Part shown: piece after piece, positions 1-8,393 of the stretch
Position numbering within the stretch: the first letter of the stretch is position 1
Layout: every line of letters begins with the position of its first letter
NCBI GenBank assembly: GCA_026987025.1
Contig: JALSNJ010000040.1
Span: 80,451-144,450 of the forward strand
DNA: 64,000 bases
From: Candidatus Aminicenantota bacterium
GTDB taxonomy: Bacteria > Acidobacteriota > Aminicenantia > S016-38
Direction: 5' to 3'
Program-made: the position numbers and the translations under genes
Notes under the pieces: model-generated
Seen by the model: the letters and a program-made list of their open reading frames with translations, nothing else
What the model was told of the DNA's origin: nothing
Databases searched by the model: none

Positions 1-1
1 A

Positions 2-664
2 GGAAGGGTGAGGCTGAAGAGTTATCCGCCCCACCAATGGATAGATCCCCGGGAGGCCGGGGACGAGGCTGCGGTGCTCAGGGAGAATCTCCCCTGGGCC
101 TGGGTCTTCGTGGGTAAGAAAAGGGAAGAATTGGCGAGGAAAGCCAGGGAAAAGGGTCTTGACCTTCTCATTCTGGACGATGGTTTTCAACATTTAAGCC
201 TTAAAAAAATAGAGATTGTGCTCCATTCGGAAAAAATCAAGGGCTTTTACCTCAGGGAAGCGAAAAAGGCCCTGGACTTTGCCCACATAATCTTAGTCCC
301 GGAGGGGGAGGAATTTCCCGGAGCTTTCCGTTACAGACTTTTTCCCTCGGAAATTCCAAAGGAGGAGGTTTTCGTTTTCTGCGGGATAGGTAGGCCCGAG
401 AGGTTCTTAGGGTTGTTTCCCAAGGTTAAGGATAGATTGGTTTTCCCGGACCATTACCCTTACTCTCCTCAGGATTTGGAGGAAATTTACGCCAGAAGCA
501 GGGGATATCCCATATACACCACGGAGAAGGACCTGGTGAAGGTCAGGGTTCTCAGCAATTTCAGGGGAGGGATTTCCGCGGTAAAATGGCTGGCGGAGGT
601 GGAGGAGGGAGCGCTTTTGGCCCTGGAGGAATTCTTGAAATCCTGGCCTTCTGTCCTAAAATAA
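2..664 (+). CDS. lpxK: Tetraacyldisaccharide 4'-kinase, 5'-truncated by the window edge
   Basis: LpxK phosphorylates the 4' position of the lipid A disaccharide at the inner face of the cytoplasmic membrane, so the cell should make LPS. About 220 residues are visible against roughly 320 in the family, so the N-terminal Walker A part lies upstream of the window. Visible signatures are GDE near residue 19 (counted from the GTG at position 8) and the family motif DDGFQH at about 57-62. The frame is open to the left edge, so that GTG is not taken as the start. The C-terminal substrate-binding region follows with FPDHYPYS. A promoter for the next gene sits inside its 3' end. Confidence 0.9.
   Translation, partial: GRVRLKSYPPHQWIDPREAGDEAAVLRENLPWAWVFVGKKREELARKAREKGLDLLILDDGFQHLSLKKIEIVLHSEKIKGFYLREAKKALDFAHIILVPEGEEFPGAFRYRLFPSEIPKEEVFVFCGIGRPERFLGLFPKVKDRLVFPDHYPYSPQDLEEIYARSRGYPIYTTEKDLVKVRVLSNFRGGISAVKWLAEVEEGALLALEEFLKSWPSVLK
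635..662 (+). promoter_or_regulatory. Predicted promoter for the MBL gene, leaderless spacing
   Basis: TTGAAA (635-640), a 16-bp spacer and TAAAAT (657-662) lie inside the 3' end of lpxK. The ATG of the next gene at 670 is only 7 nt past the -10 box and has no Shine-Dalgarno sequence, so transcription would start at or next to the start codon. Confidence 0.5.
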
Positions 665-669
665 AATTT

Positions 670-1296
670 ATGAAGGTGAAACTTATTGAAAACCTGCACT
701 GGTTAGGGCATGCCAGTTTTTTGCTGAATGCAGGGGGTAAAAACATATATTTTGACCCCTACAATTTGAAGGAGGACCTGCCCAGGGCCGACATTATTCT
801 CATAACCCATCCCCATTTTGATCACCTCTCGCCGCAGGACATAGAGAAGGTGTGGAGAAAAGGGACTGTGATAGTTCTTCCGGAGGGAGCGGCTTCCAAT
901 CTTGCATACCAGAATTATGTGAAGCTGAGACCAGGAGAGGAGATTACCCTGGGGGAATTTAGAATAAAAGGAATTCCCGCCTATAACCTGAACAAGGCCT
1001 TCCATCCTAAGGAAAAGGGATGGCTGGGATACATAGTGGAGACTCCGGAGGGAAGCCTTTATCATGCAGGGGATACGGACTTTATCCCTGAGATGAATGG
1101 GCTTAAGGCGGATGTGGTCCTTTTGCCGGTGGGGGGAACTTACACCATGGACTGGTCCCAGGCCGCCGAAGCTGCCAGGGCCATGGAGGTCAAGGTGGCG
1201 GTGCCAATGCACTGGGGAAAGATAGTGGGCTCCCGGAGGGATGCGGAGCTTTTCGCAGAGAGCTTTCCTTCGGCAGTGCTGCTGGAGGAGGAATGA
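670..1296 (+). CDS. Metallo-beta-lactamase-fold hydrolase (UlaG-like)
   Basis: Predicted cytoplasmic metal-dependent hydrolase of 208 residues. The N-terminus has the UlaG-like pattern WLGHASFLL followed by a strand ending FDPY. The metal-binding motif reads THPHFDHLS (HxHxDH), a later YHAGDTDF supplies the HxGDTD motif, and a terminal MHWG supplies the last histidine. The frame is open further upstream, but the ATG at 670 is chosen because lpxK ends at 664 and homologous sequence starts there. It lacks a Shine-Dalgarno sequence and sits 7 nt after a -10 box. Its end overlaps rph by 4 nt. The substrate cannot be read from sequence; similar proteins are often left as generic L-ascorbate-6-phosphate lactonase-like. 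Confidence 0.8.
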   Translation: MKVKLIENLHWLGHASFLLNAGGKNIYFDPYNLKEDLPRADIILITHPHFDHLSPQDIEKVWRKGTVIVLPEGAASNLAYQNYVKLRPGEEITLGEFRIKGIPAYNLNKAFHPKEKGWLGYIVETPEGSLYHAGDTDFIPEMNGLKADVVLLPVGGTYTMDWSQAAEAARAMEVKVAVPMHWGKIVGSRRDAELFAESFPSAVLLEEE

Positions 1297-2006
1297 GAAG
1301 GGAGAGAGCCTGGAACCAGCTCAGGAAGATAGAGGTTTATCCCGATTATTTGAAGTATGCCGAGGGTTCGGCCCTGGTAAGGTGGGGCGACAATATAGTC
1401 ATAGTGGCGGCATCGGTGGAGGATAAGGTCCCTGGCTGGCTCAAGGGGAGCGGAAAGGGGTGGGTAACCGCCGAATACAATATGCTTCCCCGCTCTACTG
1501 ACAAGAGAAAGCTGAGGGAAGGAAGGGAAACGAAGGTTTCCGGAAGAAGCTACGAAATACAGAGGCTCATAGGCAGAGCCCTCAGGGCGGTTATAGACCT
1601 GGAAATGCTGGGGGAGAGGACGGTTACCGTAGATTGCGATGTGATACAGGCGGATGGGGGGACCAGGATGGCCAGCCTTCTGGGGGGGGTTATATCCGTC
1701 TATTCCGCTTTTAAAAAAATGGTTTACGAGAACCAATTGTTTGACAACCCCATGAAGGAGCTCATCGCCGGGATAAGCCTCGGGATCGTGAATGGCCAGC
1801 TCCTGGTGGACCTGGATTACGAGGAGGACTCCCAGGCGTATTTGGACCTTAACTTAGTGGCCACCGAAAAAGGTGAGCTGGTGGAGGTTCAGGGTACCGG
1901 CGAAGGAGGGAGTTTTTCTAAGAAGGTGCTCGTGGAAATGATAGAAGTGGGGGTGGAGAAAGCCCTGGAGATCGTTCAGCTGGAAAGGGAGGTTCTTGGG
2001 CTATGA
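1293..2006 (+). CDS. rph: Ribonuclease PH
   Basis: Phosphate-dependent 3'-to-5' exoribonuclease that trims tRNA 3' ends. The 237-residue length is normal. Family signatures read in order: the segment ending AEYNMLPRST, then GRSYEIQRLIGRALRAV, then CDVIQADGGTRMASL, then the C-terminal VEVQGTGEGGSFSK. The arginines of GR..EIQRLIGR line the phosphate and RNA site in the family. The start overlaps the preceding stop (ATGA) and has GAGGAGG just upstream, so the two genes are translationally coupled. Confidence 0.95.
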   Translation: MRRERAWNQLRKIEVYPDYLKYAEGSALVRWGDNIVIVAASVEDKVPGWLKGSGKGWVTAEYNMLPRSTDKRKLREGRETKVSGRSYEIQRLIGRALRAVIDLEMLGERTVTVDCDVIQADGGTRMASLLGGVISVYSAFKKMVYENQLFDNPMKELIAGISLGIVNGQLLVDLDYEEDSQAYLDLNLVATEKGELVEVQGTGEGGSFSKKVLVEMIEVGVEKALEIVQLEREVLGL

Positions 2007-2983
2007 AAAGGAAGTTCCTCGCTTTGATTTTCACACTTTCCCTGTTGGGGGCTGATTTTCAATTTCCGGTGCTTGATCCTATGGGGGTTTTGCCCGCCTC
2101 GGCCCTCACGACCCTAGCCCAGGAGTCAGGGGTTTTTTACAATCCTGCCCTGGCTGCCTTTAATTTCCCATCGCTCCAGTACTCCCAAGGTTTTTATTCC
2201 ATGGACTGCTCAGGGCTATTTTCATATCTGGAAAAGGGAGAAAGGCCCGGCGGGGAAGTTCTGGAATCCTCCCGGGGAAAATTCTCCCATGCCAGCTTCA
2301 CCAGAAACATTTACATAAGCGGAAGGGGGGGAGCCTTCGGCTATGTCTATTTCAAAAATTTGAACCTTTCCCCCAAGGAAGACCTTTCCGGCCTTCGTTA
2401 TACTTTGAGGGAAGAGAAACAAATTTTCTTTTCCAAGGCCTATTTTTTGAAGGCCAACAGGGTTTTTATGGGAGTAACCACTAAATATGTATTCTACCGA
2501 AACTGGGATTTTTCCCTTCCATTGCAGGACGAAAGAAACTACTCCCCTCCCTCTGAGTTGCTTTCCCTTCAGGAGGGTGAGCCCAGTGAAGGAAAGAGGT
2601 TAAGCCTGGATCTGGGCTTTGCCGGTTTTTTAACACCCAGGATAATAGCTTCCGTGTCCTTGCTGAACCTTCCGGTAAGTAAAGGGGAAAAATTTACTCC
2701 GGAGTACTTCCTTGGGGCCCTTTCCTACAAACTTTCGGGTTCCTTCTACCTGTCAGCAGGGGCGGACCTGAGCTCCTATAAAAATAGATATTTTTTCTCC
2801 GGGCTTTTTGATATAAAAATTTTAACCCTTGGTTTAGGCATCAGAGAATGGGATGGGAGAAGGTTTTACGGAGCTTACGGGGCTTTGAGGTACAGAAGGT
2901 TAAGTTTGAGAACGGGCTTGAGTTTTAACCAGGAAGGAAAGAGCGGCTTTTTGATTTCCCTTGCCATTACAAATGCGTTTTAG
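2003..2983 (+). CDS. Outer-membrane beta-barrel protein, PorV/PorQ- or UPF0164-like
   Basis: A 326-residue protein with a short N-terminal signal peptide (MKRKFLALIFTLSLLGADF) and a long run of alternating aromatic/hydrophobic strands ending in phenylalanine (AITNAF), as outer-membrane barrels do. The region after the signal carries the GVFYNPALAAF-type motif seen in PorV/PorQ-like proteins. It overlaps rph by 4 nt, so it is the last gene of the first operon. Its function is unknown; a structural or secretion-related role is only a guess. Confidence 0.6.
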   Translation: MKRKFLALIFTLSLLGADFQFPVLDPMGVLPASALTTLAQESGVFYNPALAAFNFPSLQYSQGFYSMDCSGLFSYLEKGERPGGEVLESSRGKFSHASFTRNIYISGRGGAFGYVYFKNLNLSPKEDLSGLRYTLREEKQIFFSKAYFLKANRVFMGVTTKYVFYRNWDFSLPLQDERNYSPPSELLSLQEGEPSEGKRLSLDLGFAGFLTPRIIASVSLLNLPVSKGEKFTPEYFLGALSYKLSGSFYLSAGADLSSYKNRYFFSGLFDIKILTLGLGIREWDGRRFYGAYGALRYRRLSLRTGLSFNQEGKSGFLISLAITNAF

Positions 2984-2990
2984 ATATAAT
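2961..2990 (+). promoter_or_regulatory. Predicted promoter of the pil operon
   Basis: TTGCCA (2961-2966), an 18-bp spacer and a perfect TATAAT (2985-2990) overlap the 3' end of the barrel gene. pilB starts at 3023 after a Shine-Dalgarno sequence (AGGAGA), so this transcript would have a conventional leader of about 25 nt. Confidence 0.5.
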
Positions 2991-3022
2991 TTTAGAAAAG
3001 GAAAGACTTAAGGAGATAGATA

Positions 3023-4774
3023 ATGGCCAGCAAACTGGGAGAACTTTTAGTGAAGGAAGGGATCATAACCCCTTCCCAGCTGGAAGAAGCCCTGGAATAT
3101 CAGAGGCTTCACGGAGGCAGGCTGGGTTCAATCCTGATAAAATTTGGCTTTGCCACCGAGGACCAGGTTACCTCCATACTTTCTAAACAGTATGGTTATC
3201 CTTATATAAACCTTTCAAAGTTTGAGCTTTCTCCAAAGGTAAAGGAGTGGGTCCCTGCAGAAATTGCCCGCAAGTACATGCTGGTACCTGTGGACAGGGC
3301 GGGAGCCACCCTGACCGTTGCCATGGCGGATCCCACCAACCTTTACGCCGTGGAGGAGCTGAAGTTTTTGACGGGTCTCAACATACAGCCGGCGGTGGCT
3401 TCAGAATCTGCCATAATGGAGGCCATTGAAAAGCTCTACGGTTCCGAACACGAGATAGAGGTGAAGGAGGAGATGGATGAGATCATGGGGGAAAGTCTGG
3501 ATGAGCTGGCGGACTTAGACCTGGACGAGGAGGGCCTTGAACTTCTGGAGGAGGAAGAGGAGGCGGATATAAGGACCCTGAGCAAGGAAGCTGAGGAGAA
3601 GCCGGTGGTGAGGCTGGTGAACCTCATCCTAAGGGAGGCCATAAACAGGGGGGCTTCTGACATCCATATAGAACCATACGAAAAGGAACTCAGGGTCCGC
3701 TACAGGATAGATGGGGTTCTTCATCAGGTGATGACCCCTCCCCTGAGGATGAAGGACGGTATAGTCTCCAGGATAAAGATCCTCTCCCATCTTAATATTG
3801 CCGAGAAGAGGCTTCCCCAGGATGGAAGGATAAAGATGAAGGTCAAGACCGACGAGGGGAGAAAGAAGGAAGTGGACATGAGGGTTTCCATTCTTCCCAC
3901 CATTTTTGGGGAGAAGGTTGTTATCAGAATACTGGACAGGGACCAGCTTCGTCTTGACCTTACCCAGCTTGGTTTTGAGCCGGAAAGCCTGGAGAAATTC
4001 AAGAGGGCCATAAAAAGACCCTGGGGAATGATCTTAGTTACCGGGCCCACAGGTTCCGGAAAGACCAACACCCTTTACTCCGCCCTTTCAACCTTAAACA
4101 CTCCCGAAGTTAACATAATGACCGCCGAGGACCCCGTAGAATTTAACCTCTACGGGATAAATCAGGTGCACATAAGGGAGGACATAGGGCTAACCTTCGC
4201 ATCGGCCCTCAGGGCTTTCCTGAGGCAGGACCCCAACATAATCCTGGTGGGGGAGATAAGGGATTTTGAAACAGCGGAGATAGCCATAAAGGCAGCCCTT
4301 ACCGGTCACCTCGTCCTTTCCACTCTCCACACCAACGACGCTGCCAGTGCGGTGACCAGGCTTATAAACATGGGAATTGAACCCTTCTTAGTGGCCACCT
4401 CGGTGGTGGCCATAGTGGCCCAGAGGCTGGTGAGGAGGCTCTGTACCAAGTGTAAAGAGGAGGCAGAGGTTTCGCCCCAGGTGCTTATAGAGCTGGGTTT
4501 TACCCCGGAGGAGGCAAAGAACATTACCGTCTACAAGCCCGTTGGTTGCAAATATTGTAATAACACGGGGTATAAAGGAAGGATCGGACTTTTTGAGGTG
4601 CTGGAGGTCACCGAGGAGATCCAGGAGCTCATACTTTCGGGAGCCTCCTCGGCTGAAATAAGAAGAAAGGCCATAGAGCAGGGGATGATAACCCTGAGAA
4701 GGAGCGGTCTTGAAAAGATAAAACAGGGGATCACTTCCATAGAAGAGGTGGTGAGGGAGACCGTTAAGTACTAA
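3023..4774 (+). CDS. pilB: Type IV pilus extension ATPase PilB (GspE family)
   Basis: Cytoplasmic hexameric ATPase that powers pilin polymerisation. At 583 residues it matches the family. Order of parts: N-terminal T2SSE_N domain (about residues 1-150) and an acidic linker (about 150-185) rich in Glu/Asp. The ATPase core follows, with Walker A GPTGSGKT near 341, the Asp box (TAEDPVE), Walker B ILVGEIRD and the His box LSTLHTND. Near the C-terminus a CxxC pair (CTKC, about 473) and a second one (CKYC, about 509) form the zinc site typical of PilB/GspE. It opens an operon with pilT and pilC, with 11 nt to pilT. Confidence 0.95.
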   Translation: MASKLGELLVKEGIITPSQLEEALEYQRLHGGRLGSILIKFGFATEDQVTSILSKQYGYPYINLSKFELSPKVKEWVPAEIARKYMLVPVDRAGATLTVAMADPTNLYAVEELKFLTGLNIQPAVASESAIMEAIEKLYGSEHEIEVKEEMDEIMGESLDELADLDLDEEGLELLEEEEEADIRTLSKEAEEKPVVRLVNLILREAINRGASDIHIEPYEKELRVRYRIDGVLHQVMTPPLRMKDGIVSRIKILSHLNIAEKRLPQDGRIKMKVKTDEGRKKEVDMRVSILPTIFGEKVVIRILDRDQLRLDLTQLGFEPESLEKFKRAIKRPWGMILVTGPTGSGKTNTLYSALSTLNTPEVNIMTAEDPVEFNLYGINQVHIREDIGLTFASALRAFLRQDPNIILVGEIRDFETAEIAIKAALTGHLVLSTLHTNDAASAVTRLINMGIEPFLVATSVVAIVAQRLVRRLCTKCKEEAEVSPQVLIELGFTPEEAKNITVYKPVGCKYCNNTGYKGRIGLFEVLEVTEEIQELILSGASSAEIRRKAIEQGMITLRRSGLEKIKQGITSIEEVVRETVKY

Positions 4775-4785
4775 GGAGGAAATGG

Positions 4786-5925
4786 ATGGCGTTAACTCTG
4801 GTGGAACTTTTGAGGATGATGATAGAAAGAGGAGGAACTGACCTTCACATTACCACTGGTTCGCCCCCGGTCATAAGGGTAAACGGAGCCTTAGAGAGGC
4901 TTAACTTTCCTCCCCTTTCCCCTTCCGATACTAAAAGCCTCATTTATTCCATACTCACCGATACGCAGAAGCACAGGTTTGAAGAAAATTGGGAAATAGA
5001 CTTTTCCTTCGGAATCAAAGGACTCGCAAGGTTTAGGGCCAATGTTTTCATGCAGAGGGGGGCTGTGGCCGGAGCGTTCAGAAGGATTCCCTACGAGATA
5101 AGGAGTTTTGAAGAGCTGGGCATTCCTCCGGTGGTGAAGAAGTTCTGCGAAAAGCCCAGGGGTCTTATTCTGGTTACCGGCCCTACGGGGTCTGGAAAAT
5201 CCACCACTTTGGCTACCATGATAGACAAGATCAACAGGGAGAGGCCCGTCCACATAGTTACCATTGAGGACCCCATTGAATACCTCCATTCCCACAAGAA
5301 GGCACTCATAAACCAGAGGGAAATTCACACTGATACTAAGTCCTTCCATAATGCCTTAAGGTCGGTGCTGAGGGAGGACCCCGATGTGGTCCTTATAGGT
5401 GAGATGAGGGACCTGGAGACCGTGGAGGCTGCTCTTCGCATAGCAGAAACCGGTCACCTTACCTTGGCTACCCTCCACACCAACTCCGCTGCCCAGACCA
5501 TAACCAGAATCATAGATATCTTTCCTCCCCATCAGCAGGCTCAGGTAAGAACCCAGCTCTCCATGATACTGGAAGGGATCGTTACCCAGGCTCTTCTCCC
5601 CAGGGCCGACGGCCGGGGAAGAATTCTGGCAACAGAGATTTTGGTTCCCACCCCCGCCATCCGAAACCTCATAAGGGAGGACAAAATCCATCAGATCTAC
5701 TCCTCCATGCAGACCGGCCAGGAAGCCACCGGTATGCACACCTTCAACCAGTCCTTGGCAGCCCTTTATTTTAAGAGGTTAATAACCCTGGAAACCGCCA
5801 TGGGTGCCAGCTCCTATCCTGAGGAGCTCCACGACCTTATAAGAAGAGGGCCCATGTCCGTGAGGCATATTTACACGCCGCCCCCCATGGCGGGTATAAT
5901 TGAAACCGGAAGAAAAACCATGTAG
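4786..5925 (+). CDS. pilT: Twitching motility retraction ATPase PilT
   Basis: Drives pilus disassembly and retraction. The 379 residues include an N-terminal PAS-like region (GGTDLHIT, then PVIRVNG), Walker A GPTGSGKS near 131, an Asp box VTIEDPIEY, Walker B VVLIGEMRDLET, and a His box ATLHTN. The C-terminal AIRNLI motif is diagnostic of PilT over PilB and is present. The C-terminal tail (about 345-379) is less conserved. Start ATG follows AGGAGG by a few nt. Presence of both PilB and PilT suggests retractile pili for twitching, adhesion or DNA uptake. Confidence 0.95.
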   Translation: MALTLVELLRMMIERGGTDLHITTGSPPVIRVNGALERLNFPPLSPSDTKSLIYSILTDTQKHRFEENWEIDFSFGIKGLARFRANVFMQRGAVAGAFRRIPYEIRSFEELGIPPVVKKFCEKPRGLILVTGPTGSGKSTTLATMIDKINRERPVHIVTIEDPIEYLHSHKKALINQREIHTDTKSFHNALRSVLREDPDVVLIGEMRDLETVEAALRIAETGHLTLATLHTNSAAQTITRIIDIFPPHQQAQVRTQLSMILEGIVTQALLPRADGRGRILATEILVPTPAIRNLIREDKIHQIYSSMQTGQEATGMHTFNQSLAALYFKRLITLETAMGASSYPEELHDLIRRGPMSVRHIYTPPPMAGIIETGRKTM

Positions 5926-5934
5926 GAGGTAAGG

Positions 5935-7134
5935 ATGCCTGTTTTCGTATTTAAGGGTATCAATAGAATGGGGCAGATGGTTAGCGGCGAAAGAGCTGCT
6001 CCCTCTGAGGAGGATGTAAGAAGGGCACTTTTAAGGGAAGGAATTCGTATATCCTATTTAAAGAAAAAAGGCTTAGAACTGAAGCTCCCCAGACTCCGTA
6101 AGGCAGCCAGTCTGAAGGAGCTGGCCATTTTCACCAGGCAGCTTTCGGTGATGGTCAACGCTGGGCTGGCCATAGACCAGGCCCTCTCAGCTCTGGCGGA
6201 GCAGCAGACCAACAAAAGATTTAAGGCCATTCTTGAGAAGGTGACGGAGGATGTAAGGGGGGGAAGCTCTCTTTCCAACGCCTTCGCAAAACACCCCCAG
6301 ATATTTGATTCTCTCTATGTGAACATGGTGGCGGCAGGGGAGACCGGTGGAACCCTGGACATAATCCTGCAGAGGCTTGCTGAATATCTGGAAAAAATTA
6401 AGGCCCTGGTCAACAAGATAAAATCCGCCCTGGCCTATCCCATAGCTGTTCTGGTCATTGCGATTCTAATTACAGCCTTCATACTCTGGAAGGTTATCCC
6501 GGCCTTTGCAAAGCTATACCACGACTTAGGCGCGGAGCTTCCTCTTCCTACCCAGATGGTTATAGCTGCCAGCAATTTCCTTGTAAACCGCGTCTATATC
6601 TGGCTGGGAGGTCTTATTGGTCTGATTTTCCTCTACAAGCTCTATTCTTCAACATCTATGGGAAGACAGACCATAGATAAGATTAAACTCAAGATCTGGA
6701 TCATAGGGCCCCTGATTCTGAAGGGAGCTCTGGCCAAGGTCATGAGAACCTTGGCCACTCTGGTCACCTCAGGGGTGGACATACTCCTTGCTTTGGAGAT
6801 AGCAGCCAAGACCGCCGGCAATTCTGTAATAGAAAAACTAATTCTGGATGCCCGGGAGGAAGTGGCAGCAGGTAAAAGCCTCAGCGAGCCTCTTAAGAAG
6901 AGTCCCTACATTCCAATTATGATCAGCCAGATGATAGAGGCTGGAGAGGCCACCGGTGCCATGGATACCATGCTGAACAAAATAGCGGACTTTTATGAAG
7001 ATGAGGTGGATACTGCCGTAAGCGCTCTGATTTCGGTCCTGGAACCAATCATGGTTCTTTTCCTGGGAGGTCTGGTGGGAGGCATAGTAATTTCCATGTA
7101 CCTTCCCATCTTTACCCTCCTGGGAAGATTTTGA
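5935..7134 (+). CDS. pilC: Type IV pilus inner-membrane platform protein PilC (GspF family)
   Basis: Platform protein linking the PilB/PilT motors to the growing pilus. The 399 residues contain two T2SSF repeats: residues about 60-190 beginning LAIFTRQLSVMVNAG, and about 265-390 beginning VMRTLATLVTSGVDIL. Three hydrophobic membrane segments are placed as in the family, the last being GGLVGGIVISMYLPIF. AGETGG and AGEATG mark the two repeats. The start has a strong AGGAGG. Its stop overlaps the next start (TGATG). Confidence 0.95.
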   Translation: MPVFVFKGINRMGQMVSGERAAPSEEDVRRALLREGIRISYLKKKGLELKLPRLRKAASLKELAIFTRQLSVMVNAGLAIDQALSALAEQQTNKRFKAILEKVTEDVRGGSSLSNAFAKHPQIFDSLYVNMVAAGETGGTLDIILQRLAEYLEKIKALVNKIKSALAYPIAVLVIAILITAFILWKVIPAFAKLYHDLGAELPLPTQMVIAASNFLVNRVYIWLGGLIGLIFLYKLYSSTSMGRQTIDKIKLKIWIIGPLILKGALAKVMRTLATLVTSGVDILLALEIAAKTAGNSVIEKLILDAREEVAAGKSLSEPLKKSPYIPIMISQMIEAGEATGAMDTMLNKIADFYEDEVDTAVSALISVLEPIMVLFLGGLVGGIVISMYLPIFTLLGRF

Positions 7135-8393
7135 TGCCCCGAAAGATACTAAAGCTAATAGAGATAAGGCTATTTACGGGCTTCTTTTTGCTATTATCCA
7201 TAATAATAATCCAGCTGGCCTTTCTCAACCTTTTCCCGGTAAAATTTTTCTTTTCCTTTCTCGGCCTTCTTTTTACCCTATCCGTTTTGTACCTTTTCCT
7301 TCTGAGGATGGGAATTAGCGAGGGCTTTTTGATAAATATACAGATAGCGGGGGATTGGTTCCTGATTACTTACCTGATTTTAAACACCGGAGGTTACGAA
7401 AGTCCGCTTTACTTCCTTTTCGTTTTTCTTCTCCTGGAAGCCTTTTACTTTTTCAAAGACAGGAAAACCCTGCTCATAATTTCCCTGACCCCCCTGCTTT
7501 CCTACCTGATTTTTGCCTTTACCTCCTTTTACTTCAAGGTGCCCAACATAGACTTTGATTACAGCGATTTTACCACGGGGCTTTTAATTTACGCTTTAGG
7601 ATTTCCTGCCCTGGCATACATGCTGGTGGTATCCCGGGAGGAGCTTCGGAAGCTTACGACAAAGATAATAGCCAAGGAGGAGGAGAAGAACTTAGCCTTA
7701 AAGTTAGATGAGGTTATGGAGAAGGCCAATCAATGTGTAGTCCTTCTTCAGGAAGGGGAGCCTGTGGTAGTGGGCAGAGCGTGCGAGGGTTTTCCCATGG
7801 AGGATTTAAGGGATAAGGAAGGAGTGGTGAAAAGCCATGGGAGAATTTACAGGGTCTCGAGACTTCCCCTTTCTTATGGAGAACTCCTGATTATAGACGA
7901 CTATACCCAGAGGTGGTTCAATTTGAGAAGGGAAGGGGTGCGGGAGACCATATCCATAATTTCGCACGAGCTAAGAAATCCCCTGGCCACCATTTTGGGG
8001 GTTCTTCAGCTACTGCCTTCTCTTCATGAAGAGAAGAAGAGGGAATTTATAGAAAAGATAAAGGAAAGAGCCGAGAAAATCAACGAAATACTTATAAGAT
8101 GGAGTTCCTTAGGCTCCGATCCCTCTCCGCAGAGGGCCCTGGATAGGCTTAAGGAATTGCTCTCCGTAGAGGGAGCCAAGTTTGAAATAAAAATTGCCGA
8201 CGGGGAAATAGTGCTCAGGAGGGACCCTCCGCTTACCGAAAAGGAAATAAACGCCATTCTTCAGCCAAATTTAAGGGAACTTACCACTGGAAAAGGATTT
8301 GCAGCCCTGGAGCTGGCCTACATAATAGCCAGCATGGATGGGATACTCACCGCTACCCCTCAGGAGGTTAGGCTGAGATGGAAAGAATCTTAA
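7134..8393 (+). CDS. PilS-like membrane sensor histidine kinase with a degenerate catalytic domain
   Basis: A PilS-like sensor next to pilR. Residues about 1-180 form about six hydrophobic membrane helices. A short PAS-like or linker region follows. The H-box reads ISHELRNPLAT, so the phospho-acceptor His is present. The ATP-binding half is abnormal: after the dimerisation helices only about 90 residues remain, the N-box (NLxxNA) cannot be found, the DxGxG box reads as DPPL, and only a G2-like GKGFAALELA followed by a MDGIL tail is recognisable. It may be unable to autophosphorylate and could act as a receptor, phosphatase or partner of another kinase. ATG at 7134 overlaps the pilC stop; a TTG lies one codon upstream. 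Confidence 0.75.
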   Translation: MPRKILKLIEIRLFTGFFLLLSIIIIQLAFLNLFPVKFFFSFLGLLFTLSVLYLFLLRMGISEGFLINIQIAGDWFLITYLILNTGGYESPLYFLFVFLLLEAFYFFKDRKTLLIISLTPLLSYLIFAFTSFYFKVPNIDFDYSDFTTGLLIYALGFPALAYMLVVSREELRKLTTKIIAKEEEKNLALKLDEVMEKANQCVVLLQEGEPVVVGRACEGFPMEDLRDKEGVVKSHGRIYRVSRLPLSYGELLIIDDYTQRWFNLRREGVRETISIISHELRNPLATILGVLQLLPSLHEEKKREFIEKIKERAEKINEILIRWSSLGSDPSPQRALDRLKELLSVEGAKFEIKIADGEIVLRRDPPLTEKEINAILQPNLRELTTGKGFAALELAYIIASMDGILTATPQEVRLRWKES

